Shown: positions 20,666 to 33,255, numbered from the stretch's first letter. The stretch is 64,000 nt of DNA from Primula veris (GCA_963682055.1 OY821742.1:2999816-3063815), one strand, 5' to 3'. Notes: generated from the sequence alone by a model not told the origin. Made by a program: numbers and translations.

Positions 20666-21289
20666 TTATATTATTATTATATATTTCAGTGTTTAAGGAA
20701 GTTTCCTCTTTATTTTTTAAAACCAATAAATTACGACAAAGATGACATAGGGGACAGTTAATTTTTTTTTTGTTAGTACAATAACCAATAAACGGTATAA
20801 AAAAAAACTAGAGTTTAAAACTTAGCTGACTTATCCATTGATCTAAAAATTTAAACGTTGACTTTTTTTTGTTAGTATAATAAATATAAACGGTATAAAA
20901 AACCAAAAAAACTTAGAGATTAAACCTTCGAATTTTTCTATATACAAAAAAAATTAAAAAATTGGGATGGCGGTGACACCCCCTTCCCCCTAGTTCCGCC
21001 TCTGTCTATGCCAATCTAGTTTGAAATATAAACATTATAGCATTGATAAAAAAATATCTAGTTTGAGATATTATAATTAGATTATTAAGAGAGCAAAATT
21101 ATCTTGTGGAAACTGGAAAATCAAGCCTTTGTTTGGTGGCAGAATATATATTTTACCTGTAACTTTAATCTGTGTTCTTGTTTATTTGGATATAAGTTGG
21201 ATGCTAGTGCTGTCACTTTCACTTTCAATCATCTAATTAAATGAGAAAATGAGTTTTTATTTTCAAGTGACTATTAAATAAATCGAAAC
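20666..21289. other. Spacer shared with the region before 33190
   Basis: Positions about 20960-21250 are homologous to 32940-33240, part of the older one-gene unit. About 345 bp of it (roughly 20771-21115) are absent in unit 2 at 54250, with the junction inside a short T-run/ttgt match. No coding frame is supported. Confidence 0.55.
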
Positions 21290-21985
21290 TCAACCTAATA
21301 AAGTTCTGTTTATGTTCAGTTCATGAACTAAAACCTTTGTTTATGTTCAGTTCATATTTATTTAAATACGAACGAACATTTGACGACATGAACCGAACAT
21401 TTGACGAGCCGAACACGAGTTGTTCGTGAACATCTAATTTCTTCCAAAACATTCAATAATTAATAATTGAAAAAAATGTATTTTTCTTTCTTTTTAAAAT
21501 ATATTTTAAATTTATCATATATTCCTGTATTGTTAAATAGGATAAAATAGTTCACATATAATTTTAATTTTATATATTGTATAAATTATTTTTTACATAT
21601 GTATGATTATTTTAACGAGTTGAACATTTAACGATAAAATCGGTGAATATATTTATAGTATGATGATATAAATTAACATAATAATTTCAAAATAATACAA
21701 ACATATCATTTATATCATGTGATATTAGTTTTTGTTACATCACTAATAGATTTAGTTTTTATTTTATCAAATTTTATATATAGTTGCACGAACACGAGAT
21801 TAGACGAACCGAACAGAGGCATGTTCATGTTCAGTTCACTTAATAGACGAACACTATATTTTTGTTCATTCTCATGATTCATTTATAAATGAACCAACAT
21901 GAACCGAATATTAACCGAGCTGAACACAAACGATTTCATAAACAACTCATCTCGTTTACGGTAATACTCGTCTATCAAGTGGCCA
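21290..21985. mobile_element. Non-autonomous DNA transposon-like repeat rich in GAACATGAAC motifs
   Basis: Both ends are dense in motifs such as gttcagttcatgaac, gaacgaacattt, gaaccgaacatttgacgag and gaaccaacatgaaccg in alternating orientations, with an AT-rich middle. This subterminal style is typical of plant hAT-derived MITEs, but termini and target duplication were not identified. The copy in unit 2 is at about 54420-55115. Confidence 0.4.
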
Positions 21986-22095
21986 AATAGACTCTGTAAA
22001 ATTAACTTCATAGTTGGTCCGACATTAGTATGAGTGGTTCGCCAATAGAGACCAGTACTTGTTTATATTTATATACTATTGAATTAAATTGGAAA

Positions 22096-23770
22096 CAGTT
22101 CCCATCAAATCCAACTTTCTACATAGACTAGTAAAACGAATGAGTTATTGTGGCCCATAGGATAATGAGACTAGTTATTGCGCTTGAATAATATTTCATC
22201 TATTTCTATTTAACTGTCCATTACAAAAGTTGATAATATAGTTCAAATGTTAAATTTTATGATTAAATTTTAAAAAAATTCATTTTAACAATTTTAATAT
22301 AAGTTATAAGCCGGTCAAAATTGCACGTAATTTCGTAATAAACAATTAAATGGGAACGGACGGAATAAATTGCAACCGAGTGTCTTTAGAACAGTTCCCA
22401 TCAAATCCAACTTTCCACATAGACTAGTAAAACGAATGAGTTATTGTGGCCCATAGGATAATGAGACTAGTTATTGCGCTTGAATAATATTTCATCCATT
22501 TCTATTTAACTGTCCATTACGAAAGTTGATAATATAGTTCAAATGTTAAATTTTATGATTAAATTTTAAAAAAAATTCATTTTAACAATTTTAATATAAG
22601 TTATAACCCGGTCAAAATTGCACATAGTTTCGTAATGGACATTTAAATGAGAACCAATAGTAAATTGCAACCGAGTGTCTTTAGAACAGTTCCCATCAAA
22701 ACCAACTTTCCACAGAGACTAGTAAAAGGACTGAGTTATTGTGGGCCATAGTATAATGAGACTACTTATTGCGCTTGAATAATACTTTATCCGTTTCTAT
22801 TTAATTGTCCATTACGAAAGTTGATAATATAGTTCAAATATTAAATTTTATGATTAAATTTTAAAAAAATTCATTTTAACAATTTTAATATAAGTTATAA
22901 CCCGATCAAAATTGCACATAGTTTCGTAATAGACATTTAAATGAGAACGAACGTAGTAAATTGCAACCGAGTGTCTTTAGAACAGTTCCCATCAAATCCA
23001 ACTTTCCACATAGACTAGTAAAACGACTGAGTTATTGTGGCCCATAGGATAATGAGAATACTTATTGAGCTTGAATAATACTTTATTCGTTATTATTTAA
23101 TTATTAATTATGAAAATACGTGCAATTTTAACCGGCCAAGAACTTGTATCAAAATTGTCGGAATGAAAATTTTCAAAAGTTGATAATATAGTTCAAATGT
23201 TAAATTTTATGATTAAATTTTAAAAAAATTCATTTCGACAATTTTGATATAATTTATAAGACGGTCAAAATTGCACATAGTTTCATAATGGATAATTAAA
23301 TAGGAACGAACGGAGTAAATTGCAACCGAGTGTCTTTAGAACAGTTCCCATCAAAGCCAACTTTCCACAAAGACTAGTAAAAGGATTGAGTTATTGTGGC
23401 CCATAAGATAATGAGACTACTAATTGCGCTTGAATAATAATTTCTCCGTTCCTATTTAATTGTCCATTATAAAACTACGTGCAATTCTGACCGGCCAAGA
23501 ACTTGTATCAAAATTGTCGGAATGAAAATTTTCAAAAGTTAGATCATATAGTTCAAATGTTAAATTTTATGATTAAATTTTAAAAAAATTCATTTCGATA
23601 ATTTTGATATAAATTATAAACGAGTCAAAATTGCACATAGTTTCGTAGACGGAGTAAATTGCAACTGAGTGTCTTTAGAACAGTTCCCATCAAAGCCAAC
23701 TTTCCCCAGAGACTAGTAAAATGATTGAGTTATTGTGGCCTATTGGATAATGAGACTACTTATTGCGCTT
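22096..23770. repeat. ~300-bp tandem array, six copies, each holding a Stowaway-like MITE
   Basis: Units begin cagttcccatcaaa at 22096, 22392, 22687, 22983, 23342 and 23681 (periods 296, 295, 296, 359 and 339). Inside each, a stretch from tccgtttctatttaattgtc to gacaattaaatgggaacgga forms inverted ends of a Stowaway-like MITE. The 359-bp version keeps more of the MITE left arm. Single related units lie near 433-545 and 13940-14050. Unit 2 has ten copies at 55241-58215. Confidence 0.85.
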
Positions 23771-23886
23771 GAATAATAAGCTACAAAAAATAGTAACTAC
23801 TCCCATTTTAATAAAAACTTGATCAAAAGCAAGTTTTTTTTTTTTATTGTATTACGATTGAAATCATAAAAGAATAACGTTTCAAT

Positions 23887-24033
23887 CCTTCCCATATCAG
23901 TGGGAAAAAAATCATATATAATCATTCATTAATTTATAAATTTATAGAGGTATTATTGTTCCTTCCCATATCAGTGGGAAAAAAATCATATATAATCATT
24001 CATTAATTTATAAATTTATAGAGGTATTATTGT
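23887..24033. repeat. 74-bp tandem duplication at a deletion scar
   Basis: Two direct copies starting ccttcccatatcagtgggaa at 23887 and 23961. The element joins left-flank sequence (to tcattcatt) directly to aatttataaatttatag. In unit 2 these are separated by about 2.1 kb (58374-60480) holding glutamate dehydrogenase exons. Confidence 0.8.
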
Positions 24034-25081
24034 ACGTAAACAATTCAAATCGAGTATCGAGTATCGAGTAAATTACTGGCATCTTTGTAAACCATCGGAT
24101 ACGGTCTTGAAGCCCAATCTGAGATGCATTAAATTGGGGCCTCTAACCCACAAGGGGTCCATTTTTGTAATTACATGAACATAAAAATTATTGATTATTA
24201 CTTAATATCACCCATATTTGTTTTATATTTAGTGTTTATGAGTAGTGTATGTCCATCACTAGACAACTAGACTACATCAAACAGTTTTATATTCTCTTTC
24301 GTTAACTAATTATTTCATGATTCTAGTTAACACTACCAGTCAAAACACGCTTTAATTTTGAAAAATAAGTAAATATGAAGGTAAAGTTTATAAAAACTTT
24401 AATAATAGTTTCTCATTTTGAGAGAAATAACATAATTGACTCTTATCTTTTTTGAAATAAATATAATGACGTTAGACACATCTGAAGTAAAAATATCAAA
24501 GAAAACATTATAATTCTAGTTAAATAACACATAATTAAGGGACACAGTCTAGTTAGAATAGTCAATTGTATTTAATACGTTATAATTAAAACAATTTACT
24601 TTAAACACGGTTTAATAAAAAGTCATATTAATGATCATTATTGGAAAAAACTCTAATTAAGGCCTCTGTTTCAAAATTAATTCAGACCTCCAAAATACTG
24701 AAGACGGTATTGTAAACCCGTTGATCTTCTTAATTGTAGGCATGTAGTAATTACATGCATCTAGTAACTACATGTTATGGTTTCAATTAAGAAACTTGCA
24801 CTTGAAGCATAAAATAGACTTAATTGGAGGACGATACCACTTTAATAGAACCATTAGGGGTCAATACCCAAAAAATACATCTGATTCTCTCGAGTCGAAA
24901 TTTGTAGAGGAAAACAAATTATATAACTTGAGTGAGAGACTTTGTACTGAAACAGATAAAATTATTGAAGAGCATCAACATACGTATAGTATTTGAAATT
25001 ATTACACTGATCACAAGTAAACTAAGTTCATAACCTCTCTTTTACTTTTTCCACATTTTTGGAACTTCAAATTAAATATTA
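24034..25081. other. 3' flank of RLP gene B1
   Basis: This AT-rich flank is collinear with 60490-61550. Two segments near 24072-24140 and 24640-24730 are roughly inverted relatives of each other (gtaaacc...tacggtctt), hinting at an old element of about 650 bp. A 74-codon frame at 24772-24996 is present in both units but has no recognisable domain. No AATAAA hexamer is evident just after the receptor stop. Confidence 0.5.
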
Positions 25082-28000
25082 CTACCTCTCTTTTTTATTA
25101 AAAAAGACATAGTAACATCTAGATATAAAATCCGAGAGCTTAAACCAAGCACTATCTAATGCTCTAAAACAAGTAATCCTCCAAGATTTGCTGAGAATCA
25201 AGGGACCTATCAGAACCCAAAAACCAACTATGAATCCGATTGCAATGCTGCCAATAAACCACAAGTCCAGATATTCATCACTTTCTTGTTCAAGTACTCC
25301 ATGCACAACTTTTGCATTACATTTGGCCAGAGGTGGCCCACAGAGCTTGTTATCGGCGAAGCTGGATTCGTTAAACCCTTGGAGTTGAGTACTTAAAGGA
25401 ATTTGTCCTGTGAGTTCATTACCGGACAGGTTCAATTTACTTAAGAAATTCAATTTCGAAATGCTCCACGGAATTTCACCTGAAAGTTGGTTTAGAGAAA
25501 GATCTAAGCTTTCGAGGGTACTCATTTCACCAATGTTGATTGGAATGGAACCTGAAAAGTGATTCCGAGACAAATTCAGGAACCTCAAACCCGCAAGTCT
25601 TGTTAACCCCTTTGGAATCCAACCTGATAAGTTATTCGACGAAAGATCCATAAACCTCACGAACACGATTAGTGAACTATATTCGTTCTCATTTCCTTTT
25701 GTGACCAAAAACCCATTATCATATTTGTAATTCCCACTTACCCTGGGTGGTATATATATTCCGTAGTTCGTATTTCGTTTCGTGTTTATCAGAGCACTGA
25801 AGTCCGAGAAGCACTTTGGCACTAACCCGGAGAGGCTATTGTGTGCAAGGTCCAAAATCTGAAGAGATTGAAGATGACATATTTCGTGTGGAATCTTTCC
25901 GTAGAACCTATTTGAGTGAAGATTCAAGTTGACCAACAATGGAAATGAATTTCCCACCCAGGTAGGTATATTTCCTGAAAATTGATTTTCTCCAAGGTCA
26001 ATTGTTTTCAATCGTGCACAATTTTGTAGAGCCTGAGGCAACTTTCCCGAGAGATTGTTATGACGCAAGTGTAGATATCTGAGAGTATGTATTTCTTTAA
26101 TTGAGTTTGGTATCGGACCATTAAGATAATTGTTGTCTAAATTTAGAATTCTTAGACTTGTCCAATTCTCGAAGCAGTCAGGAATACTTCCTGATAAAAG
26201 ATTATATCGAAAATTTATAAATAAAATATCTAAGTTCGTCTGATTACAAAAGAATTGGTGAATAGATTCTGAGAAAGAATTATTCGAAAGATCAAGCCAA
26301 TTCACGCCAGACATGAATGGTGGTAATGGACCAGTGAAATGGTTTGAACTTAGATCAGCGATAGAACTAAAAGTAAACCTAATTACATCATTAGGGAGCT
26401 CTCCATAAAATCCATTAGATGATAAATTTAGGTATGCAAAAGTTCCATGGGTCTTATTCCAGAACTGGGTGGGAATAAAATCCGATATTCCTGTGTCTGA
26501 AATGTCTAAGTAATTTAGTTGTTTTTGTGATTGCAGCCAAGAAGGGAATTGGGGTCCGAGATACCAATTTCTCAAATCCAAATATTGAAGTTGAAAGGGA
26601 GGAATCCAGACATCACGAGATTTCCAGGTTAGTTTATTTCCAGATGCAGTTAGGTACCTTAATCTCTTAAGATTTGCAAAATGAAGGTCTGTAATGACAC
26701 CTTCCATCGAGTTCCCATCAAAGCTAAGTGTTTCTAACATTGTAAGTTTCCCTATAACTTCAGGCAGGGTTCCATTCAATAGATTAAAAGAAAGACCTAA
26801 ATAATTCAAGTTTGATAATCTTGCTAATGAAGATGGAATTGTACCTGAGATGAAGTTATAAGAAAGGCTAATATGGACTAGATTTCTGAAATCACCAATC
26901 TCATATGGCAAGTACCCAGTGACATTAGCTCCATTTAACCTCAGTACTTCCAATCTCTTAAACATGAAACTCCTAAGGAAATTTCCTATGTCCAACATAT
27001 AGAGATTATTATACGACAAGATAATACCCTTCAAGTTGCGGAGCTTTCCCAAGGATACTGGCACCGACCCCTCCAGTTTATTGTAGCTCAGATCGAGACT
27101 AGTTAGAGAAGTTAAGTTACCTATTTCATTTGCGATGACACCTTCCAACATATTATCAGAAAGATCAACTTCTTCAAGATATTGGAAACTATAAAACCAC
27201 TTTGGTATTCTCACACCAGAACCTTCATTCCCATTGTTGAAGAAGGATTTTATCAAGGTCGTGTTTTTAAGAGCACTTGGAAATGGATTGACAGAAAATG
27301 ATCCTCCACCTATGTTTATGGAGACTAGACGAGGGAGATTAAATAGCCACTCAGGAACAGGTGACCTGAACTTGTTATAAGAAAGGTCGAGAATCAAGAG
27401 TGAAGTAAAGTTAACACTGGTAATCGAAGGTGAAATATCTCTCAAATTACAACCAGGCAAGTGCAGTTCATGTAGAGAAGGGAGCATGCTCGTCGCATGT
27501 TCCCAACCTATTGTCTCCCTCAGGTTTAGCTTAGACATATCGAGATATTGTAATGAAACAAGACTTGAAATCCATCTGAAACTATCACTACTTAGATCAT
27601 AGTTACCTCCAAAATCAAGATGGCGGATCCTGGATAGATTTCCAAGTTGATGAGGGATATTCCCGCTAAACCAAGAATCTGAAAAATTGAGGTACCTCAA
27701 ACTTGTAATGGAGCCAATGAAGCTAGGTATTGGACTATTATTAAAATCGTTGGTGCTCAAGTCGAGATGACGGAGGTGCTTCAGATCAAGCAACGATGGA
27801 TTAATCTTGCCACCTAATGTTTGCTGCTTATAAGAATAAAAACTTTCTAGCACCTCATATGGAGTTTGTAGTTTAATTTTAGTGACGTGACCAGTGGAGT
27901 TACTGCAAACGATTCCATACCATGCACAACAGTCATTGCCGACCCATGAGGATAGGCGGTTCGAAGGGTCGGATAGATCATGCTTGAACTTAAGAAGAGC

Positions 28001-28129
28001 TTGCCTCTCAGTTTCAAAGCAACGAGTACCGAAGCTATCACTACTCGCACTAGCTAAGCAGCAACAATGGAATGTAGTGGCAGCGAAAAAGCAACAAAAA
28101 AGTGAAATAAGAAGTTTAGTATAGCTCAT
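25082..28129 (-). CDS. LRR receptor-like protein B1 (RLP, no kinase)
   Basis: This is an intronless gene of 1015 residues and a paralogue of A1 in every domain: signal peptide, cysteine-bearing N-terminal cap (CCAWYGIVC), about 30 extracellular LRRs, an island with [14 protein letters not shown], four final LRRs, the cap LCGPPLAKC, an acidic EQESDEYLD, one membrane helix with GxxxG (GFIVG) and a short tail ending FNKKER. It lacks a kinase, so as with other plant RLPs it is expected to need SOBIR1/BAK1-type partners at the plasma membrane. The ligand is unknown. The island ([19 protein letters not shown] against [20 protein letters not shown] in A) and LRRs just before it differ strongly, whereas residues around 290-385 are almost identical. 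That pattern suggests a distinct recognition face on a homogenised scaffold. The start matches A1, and the same core promoter lies upstream. Confidence 0.95.
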   Translation of the reverse strand: MSYTKLLISLFCCFFAATTFHCCCLASASSDSFGTRCFETERQALLKFKHDLSDPSNRLSSWVGNDCCAWYGIVCSNSTGHVTKIKLQTPYEVLESFYSYKQQTLGGKINPSLLDLKHLRHLDLSTNDFNNSPIPSFIGSITSLRYLNFSDSWFSGNIPHQLGNLSRIRHLDFGGNYDLSSDSFRWISSLVSLQYLDMSKLNLRETIGWEHATSMLPSLHELHLPGCNLRDISPSITSVNFTSLLILDLSYNKFRSPVPEWLFNLPRLVSINIGGGSFSVNPFPSALKNTTLIKSFFNNGNEGSGVRIPKWFYSFQYLEEVDLSDNMLEGVIANEIGNLTSLTSLDLSYNKLEGSVPVSLGKLRNLKGIILSYNNLYMLDIGNFLRSFMFKRLEVLRLNGANVTGYLPYEIGDFRNLVHISLSYNFISGTIPSSLARLSNLNYLGLSFNLLNGTLPEVIGKLTMLETLSFDGNSMEGVITDLHFANLKRLRYLTASGNKLTWKSRDVWIPPFQLQYLDLRNWYLGPQFPSWLQSQKQLNYLDISDTGISDFIPTQFWNKTHGTFAYLNLSSNGFYGELPNDVIRFTFSSIADLSSNHFTGPLPPFMSGVNWLDLSNNSFSESIHQFFCNQTNLDILFINFRYNLLSGSIPDCFENWTSLRILNLDNNYLNGPIPNSIKEIHTLRYLHLRHNNLSGKLPQALQNCARLKTIDLGENQFSGNIPTWVGNSFPLLVNLNLHSNRFYGKIPHEICHLQSLQILDLAHNSLSGLVPKCFSDFSALINTKRNTNYGIYIPPRVSGNYKYDNGFLVTKGNENEYSSLIVFVRFMDLSSNNLSGWIPKGLTRLAGLRFLNLSRNHFSGSIPINIGEMSTLESLDLSLNQLSGEIPWSISKLNFLSKLNLSGNELTGQIPLSTQLQGFNESSFADNKLCGPPLAKCNAKVVHGVLEQESDEYLDLWFIGSIAIGFIVGFWVLIGPLILSKSWRITCFRALDSAWFKLSDFISRCYYVFFNKKER

Positions 28130-28196
28130 GATTTAAAAATGTATTTTATTTGGTGTATGTAGTTTTGGACATGATTTAGTGTGAAGACTATGGTTG

Positions 28197-28206
28197 ATAT
28201 ATATAG
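28197..28206 (-). promoter_or_regulatory. TATA box of RLP gene B1
   Basis: On the minus strand the TATATAT-type box lies about 70 bp upstream of the ATG, in a block that matches the A1 promoter closely up to about 28330. Confidence 0.6.
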
Positions 28207-29089
28207 CTAATATTTAGCTACAACTATTCTTGCAAAGACTTTAAAGTTTCAACACCAATACTTTTAGCTTGGGTTGTACCAAAAAGGATTATGATTTTCG
28301 TAATCTTTTCTTCTAATTGTTATAAATAATGAATATTGTATATTGGAATGAAAAGTAAAAGAGAGTTGTTTTAAAATTTAAAGTGATGTTGCATTGAGTT
28401 TACTTATAAATAAGCCAGGGCAGCCCTAATAATTCAGCCAAATTTGGGCGCCTTTTTTTTTATACTTAATTCGGAGACAAGAAAATATACTGATGAGTAT
28501 TAAAAAGATAACAATAAATTTTTATTGTTAAGATGGTACAAATAGAAAAGTTTAAGTTATATTGAGAAAGTGAATTTAATTTTTATTGATTGATAAATTT
28601 TCCAGTTTCGCACATAAAGTTTAAGTGCAAAATTTTATGTCATTTACGGAGACTCGAAGTGGTTACATTTAATTGTGGTGCTTTTCTTGAAGGTAATACC
28701 AAAATGCAGCAATTCAAGCTCTAAATATGCTAAATCTAGTTTGGATATAAACATTAGATTATTGAGTAAAAATTATTCAGTTTGGGATATAAATAAACAA
28801 TAGATTACTGAGAGAGAAAAATTATGTGGTGGAAAATGAAAAATTAAACTTTTATTTGGTAACATAATCTATGTTATTTATTTTTACCTATAGCTTTGTG
28901 CTATTATTTAATGGGCTAATTCCCTATAAATATCTCATATCAACTTATATTCTTTCTAACTATCTTGATAATTTCACATTGCTCGTAGTACCATTTTTAA
29001 TTATTTAGTTTATTTACTAAATTGTAATACAAACCAAAATATAATATACATATTTTATCTTTCTACAAACCCAAAAAAATAGTTTTAAA
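28207..29089. other. Upstream spacer of RLP gene B1
   Basis: Up to about 28650 this is homologous to the A1 upstream spacer. Beyond it the homology stops and resumes in pieces at 31590, so later insertions split it. No gene is seen. Confidence 0.55.
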
Positions 29090-29645
29090 TTACAACAAAA
29101 TAAAAAAAAACACAAAAAAATTATAAAAATGAAAAAAATCACAAAAAATATAAAAAAAAAAACAAAAAAAAACAAAAAATTATAAAAAAAATCACAAAAA
29201 TCACAAAAAATCACAAAAAATTATAAAAATAACAAAAAATAACAACAAATTATAAAAAATCACCAAAAATTATAAAAAATCACAAAAAAATTATTAAAAA
29301 AAATACAAAAATCACAAAAAATTTATAAAAATTATAAAAATTGTAAAAAATGAAAAAAATCACAAATAATTTAAAAAACTACAAAAAAAATATATAATTT
29401 TTTTGTCAATATAACACTTTTTATACCGAAAAATCAAAAAAATATATAAAAAATGACAAAAACTTATAAAAAAATCACCAAAAATCACAAAACATTATAA
29501 AAAAATCACAAAAATCACAAAAAATTATAAAAAATCACAAATATCAAAAAAAAAAAAAGAATTATAAAAAAAATTAAAAAATCATAAACTTTTTAAAAAA
29601 TTACAAAAAATATATAATTTTTTTTTTGTCAATATAACACTTTTT
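29090..29645. repeat. A-rich simple-repeat arm
   Basis: Irregular repeats of acaaaaaattataaaaa and aaaaatcacaaa. It is roughly the reverse complement of the T-rich stretch at 30359-30835, on the other side of the 21-bp minisatellite. Apparent open frames on it are low-complexity artefacts. Confidence 0.75.
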
Positions 29646-29711
29646 ATACTGAAAAGTGATTTTTTTTATATAAAAAAACGGTTTTTTCATGATAAATGTG
29701 CCTTTTTTTAA

Positions 29712-30355
29712 TCTAAATGAGCTGAAAGTGCATCTAGTTCAATCAAAAATACATATAATTCAGTCAAAAGAGTATATAGTTCAATAAAAGTGCATATAGT
29801 TCAGTCGAAAGTGTATATAGTTAGTCAAAAATGCATAAATTTGAGTCGAAATTGCATTCAATTCAGCTGAAATTACATCTAGTTCCGTTGAAAGTGCATA
29901 CAATTCAGTCGAAAGTAATATAGTTCAATAAAAGTGAGTATGCATATAGTTCAGCTAAAAGTGCATCTGTTTCAGCTTAAAGTGCATCTAATTTAATGGA
30001 AAGTACATATAGTTAAGTCAAAAGTGCATATAGTGTAGTCGAAAATGAATATAGTACAGTCGAAAGTGCATATAATTATGTTAAAAATGCATCTGATTCA
30101 ACTAAAAGTGCATCTGGTACAACTGAAAGTGCATATGGTTCAGCTGAAAGTGTATCTGGTTCAGCTGAAAGTGCATATGGTTCAGACAAAAGTGCATCTA
30201 GTTCAATAAAAGTGCATATCGTTCTGTAAAAACCTGCATCTGGTTCAACTAAAAGTGCATCTGGTTCAGCGGAAAGTGCATATAGTTCACCTAAAAGTGC
30301 ATCTGGTTCAGTCGAAAGTGCATCTAGTACAGTCGAAAGTGCATAAAGTTCAATA
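29712..30355. repeat. 21-bp minisatellite (about 30 copies)
   Basis: Degenerate copies of gaaagtgcatctggttcagct run head to tail. Most variation is in catctagt/catatagt and in the last few bases. No long frame is open across it. It sits between complementary A-rich and T-rich arms. Confidence 0.85.
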
Positions 30356-30358
30356 AAA

Positions 30359-30835
30359 ATGATTTTTTTTTGTGATTTTTTTCATTTTTTTTTTATAATT
30401 TTGTGATTTTTTAAATGATTTTTTGTGATTTTTTTTCACTTTTTATAATTTTTTTATTTTTTTTTATATTTTTATAATATTTTGTGATTTTTTTCATTTT
30501 TTATAATATTTTGTGATTTTTTTCATTTTTTTCATCTTTTATAATTTTTTTTTTTTGTAATTTTTTTAAAATTTTGTGATTTTGTGATTTTTTATAATTT
30601 TTTTGTGATTTTTTTATTTTCTTTGTGATTTTTTTTTGTTTTTTTTTTCATTTTTTGTGATTTTTTTCATTTTTTATAATTTTTTTTAAATTTTTTTTAA
30701 ATTTTTGTTTTTTTTTCATTTTTTGTGATTTTTTTTCATTTTTACAATTTTTTGTGATTTTTTTTCATTTATTTTGAGATTTTTTGCATTTTATATAATT
30801 TTATGTGTTTTTTTTCCTTTTTTATGAAATATGTG
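30359..30835. repeat. T-rich simple-repeat arm
   Basis: Irregular repeats of ttttttgtgattttttt and tttttataatttt, complementary in style to 29090-29645. Together they could fold back around the minisatellite. Confidence 0.75.
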
Positions 30836-32229
30836 TATGACATTTTGGTAAATAAAGTAAATAATTAAAAAGTGGTAACTATAGAGAATATGAAATTATG
30901 GAGGTAGCTAGGAGTAATATAATTTTAAAAGTGGTACATATTGGGTATTATTTGTTGTTTAATTACTATTTGGATATTAATTAAGTTTGATGGTCACGCT
31001 ATCACATGCACTTTCAATCAACTCATTAATTTCATTTCAAAAAAAAATCAACTCGTTAATTAAATGAGAAAATGACTATCCTTAGTCCTTAGTGTCTTTA
31101 TTTTCAAATGACTCTAGGCCATCAAGGGGCCAAATAGCAAAACAATTCTTTGAAGAATTTTAACTTTTCAAGTCAAGCAAGTCTCCGTAATAATAAAAAA
31201 AAAGAAGTTAATTTATCATCGAGTCTCTATTGCTAAATTAATAATAAATCGAACGTCGTTGAAAGAAACCAAGACTTGGAAGGGTCATAAGTCATTTTTC
31301 AAATCAATGGTAGTTGAAAATACTCGGAATGCTTGAGAGTTGGGACCATATATAAACACTAACACAAGTATAGTGCCAATGTGAAAGTACTCGGAATGTT
31401 TGAGAGTTGTGACCATATTTTTTTTTATATTTAGATATGACATCTCAAGAGGTTCATTGTGAACTCTAGTGGTTTTGATTAATGTCGTACCTGACAAGAT
31501 TATTGTAATTGATTTTATATTGCAGTGTATCGTTTTTCTATTAATTGATTGTACAAATAGCAATTATAACATTAAATTTTTATTGTTAAGATGGTACCAA
31601 TAGAATAGTTTAAGTTATTTAGAGAAAGTAAGTTTGAATTTTATTCACCTATTAATTGATAAATTTTATAGTTTTGCATATAAAATTTAATGCAAAAGAA
31701 TTTTATGTCCTTTAGCGAGACTCAAAGCATGACCTTGCAAAGTGGAAGAAAGATAGACACGAAACCCTACCATTATACACGTTTTGATCCATGATATTAA
31801 ATGAACATTTCATATATATAATAATTAACATTATGACTTTTTTTGTGATGGAAATTGAAAATTTAAGCTTTAACTTGGTAACAGAATCTATGTTATTTAT
31901 TTTTAGCTATAGTTTTAGCCTATATTTGATAACATATTTTTTAGTCCAAAATCATATTTTGAAAATCCACTAAAAAAAATATTTTAAAATTTTGGATTTT
32001 TATAGATTTTTCAACCTAAAAATTATTTTTTCAGAATTTAAATAATCTGATTTATCAAACACACACAAATTTTTAAAATTTAAAATAAAAAGATTATCTA
32101 AAAAATCATGTTGCTAAATGTACACCGTGCTATTTGCTTTTGTGTAATTATTTGGATATTAAGTTTGATGGTAGTCTTATTACTTGCACTTCCAACTCAT
32201 TAATTAAATGAGAAAATGAGGATCCATCC
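30836..32229. other. Spacer with scattered copies of the RLP upstream region
   Basis: Positions 31255-31440 are a collapsed relative of the 235-bp repeat at 14394. Positions 31590-31800 match the A1 upstream spacer near 12950-13150. A caaggggccaaatag segment occurs at 31128 and again at 32608. These fragments are what remains of an upstream region broken by insertions. No gene is seen. Confidence 0.5.
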
Positions 32230-32232
32230 TTA

Positions 32233-32578
32233 GAGCAACCAAATCAGTAAAATTAATCATTTTATCAAATTTAACACATTTTATATCTTTTAAGGAAACG
32301 CTTATATTTAAAGAAAATTACAGTTTTCTTATTAATTTACTTATAACAACCCGATATTATTATTTTTTATTTTTTTATTATCATTTAATAATTATAACAA
32401 TATTACAAACAAAAAAAATATGAACCACGTGACAGTTTATTACTATTATATTAATATAGAAAATCATATACATTAATCATATATAAGTTAAATTTTGTGT
32501 TTTTTAAAATTTAATAAATTTATAGAGTTATCGAGTGCATGTCATTTTCTATAGCATAATAATAACTCGCACATGCTC
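32233..32578. mobile_element. Tourist-like MITE with TTA target duplication
   Basis: This is a 346-bp element whose ends, gagcaaccaaatcag and the complement of a gagcatgtgcgag-like end, are imperfect inverted repeats. TTA flanks both sides (32230-32232 and 32579-32581). A three-base TTA duplication with GAGCA ends fits PIF/Harbinger-derived Tourist MITEs. It has no coding capacity. Confidence 0.55.
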
Positions 32579-32581
32579 TTA

Positions 32582-33190
32582 TTCCTTCACGTCTTTATTT
32601 TCAAAGACTCTGGGCCATCAAGGGGCCAAATAGATTTCTGACCACTCGGTGCAATTTTTTGGGAAATAACATATATACGTATTGTATCAAAAAGTAAACA
32701 ATTCTTTGAATAATTTTAACTTTTCAAGTCAAGCGACTCTACGTTATAAACAATTCTTTGAAGAATTTTAACTTTTCAAGTCAATCTCACTCTGCATTAC
32801 AAAATTCGAACCGGGACCTTATGAAACAAAAGTTTTATGTTTACCATTTGAATTAACTTACTATTTGTTTATTTGAGGATTATTAATGTATAAAACCTTA
32901 ATATCTGAATTTTTCTATATAAAAATAATATTTTTAAAAATTTTAGGGTGGCGGTGATACCCCTTTCCCCTGATCCCGCCCCTGTCTTTGCCAATCAAGT
33001 TTGAAATATAGACATTATAGCATTGATAAAAAATCATCTAGTTTGAGATAATTATAATTAGATTACTAAGAGGAGCAAAATGATCTTTTGGAAACCGGAA
33101 AATCAAGCCTTTTTATTGTGGCAGAATATATATTCTACCTGTAACTTTAATCTGTGCTCTTGTTTATTTGGATGGTACATGGTAGTGCTG
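32582..33190. other. Spacer with 52-bp duplication and a possible SINE-like piece
   Basis: Two copies of aacaattctttgaa followed by aattttaacttttcaagtca start at about 32697 and 32749. On the minus strand near 32870-32790 a tRNA-like B-box (GGTTCGAATTT) follows an A-box-like caaatggtaaa, which could be a SINE head; this is weak. From 32940 on, the spacer matches 20960-21250. Confidence 0.35.
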
Positions 33191-33243
33191 TCACTCCCAC
33201 TCCCACTCCCACTCCCACTCCACACTCCCACTTCCACTTCCAC
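33191..33243. repeat. Hexanucleotide microsatellite (cactcc-type)
   Basis: About eight to nine imperfect units of cactcc / cacttc. The homologous position near 21213 has only two comparable units (cactttcactttc), so it expanded here. Confidence 0.8.
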
Positions 33244-33255
33244 CGAGAAAATGAG

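Noticed and set aside
22096..23770. Regularly spaced repeats resembling a CRISPR array
   Set aside because: Units are about 300 bp and repeated along their whole length, with no short repeat/unique spacer pattern, and the DNA is from a plant.
29017..29214. Phe-rich frame on the minus strand
   Set aside because: It is produced by the A-rich simple repeat and has no gene features.
29712..30355. 21-bp repeats as a coding repeat protein
   Set aside because: No frame stays open through the array on either strand; it is a degenerate minisatellite.
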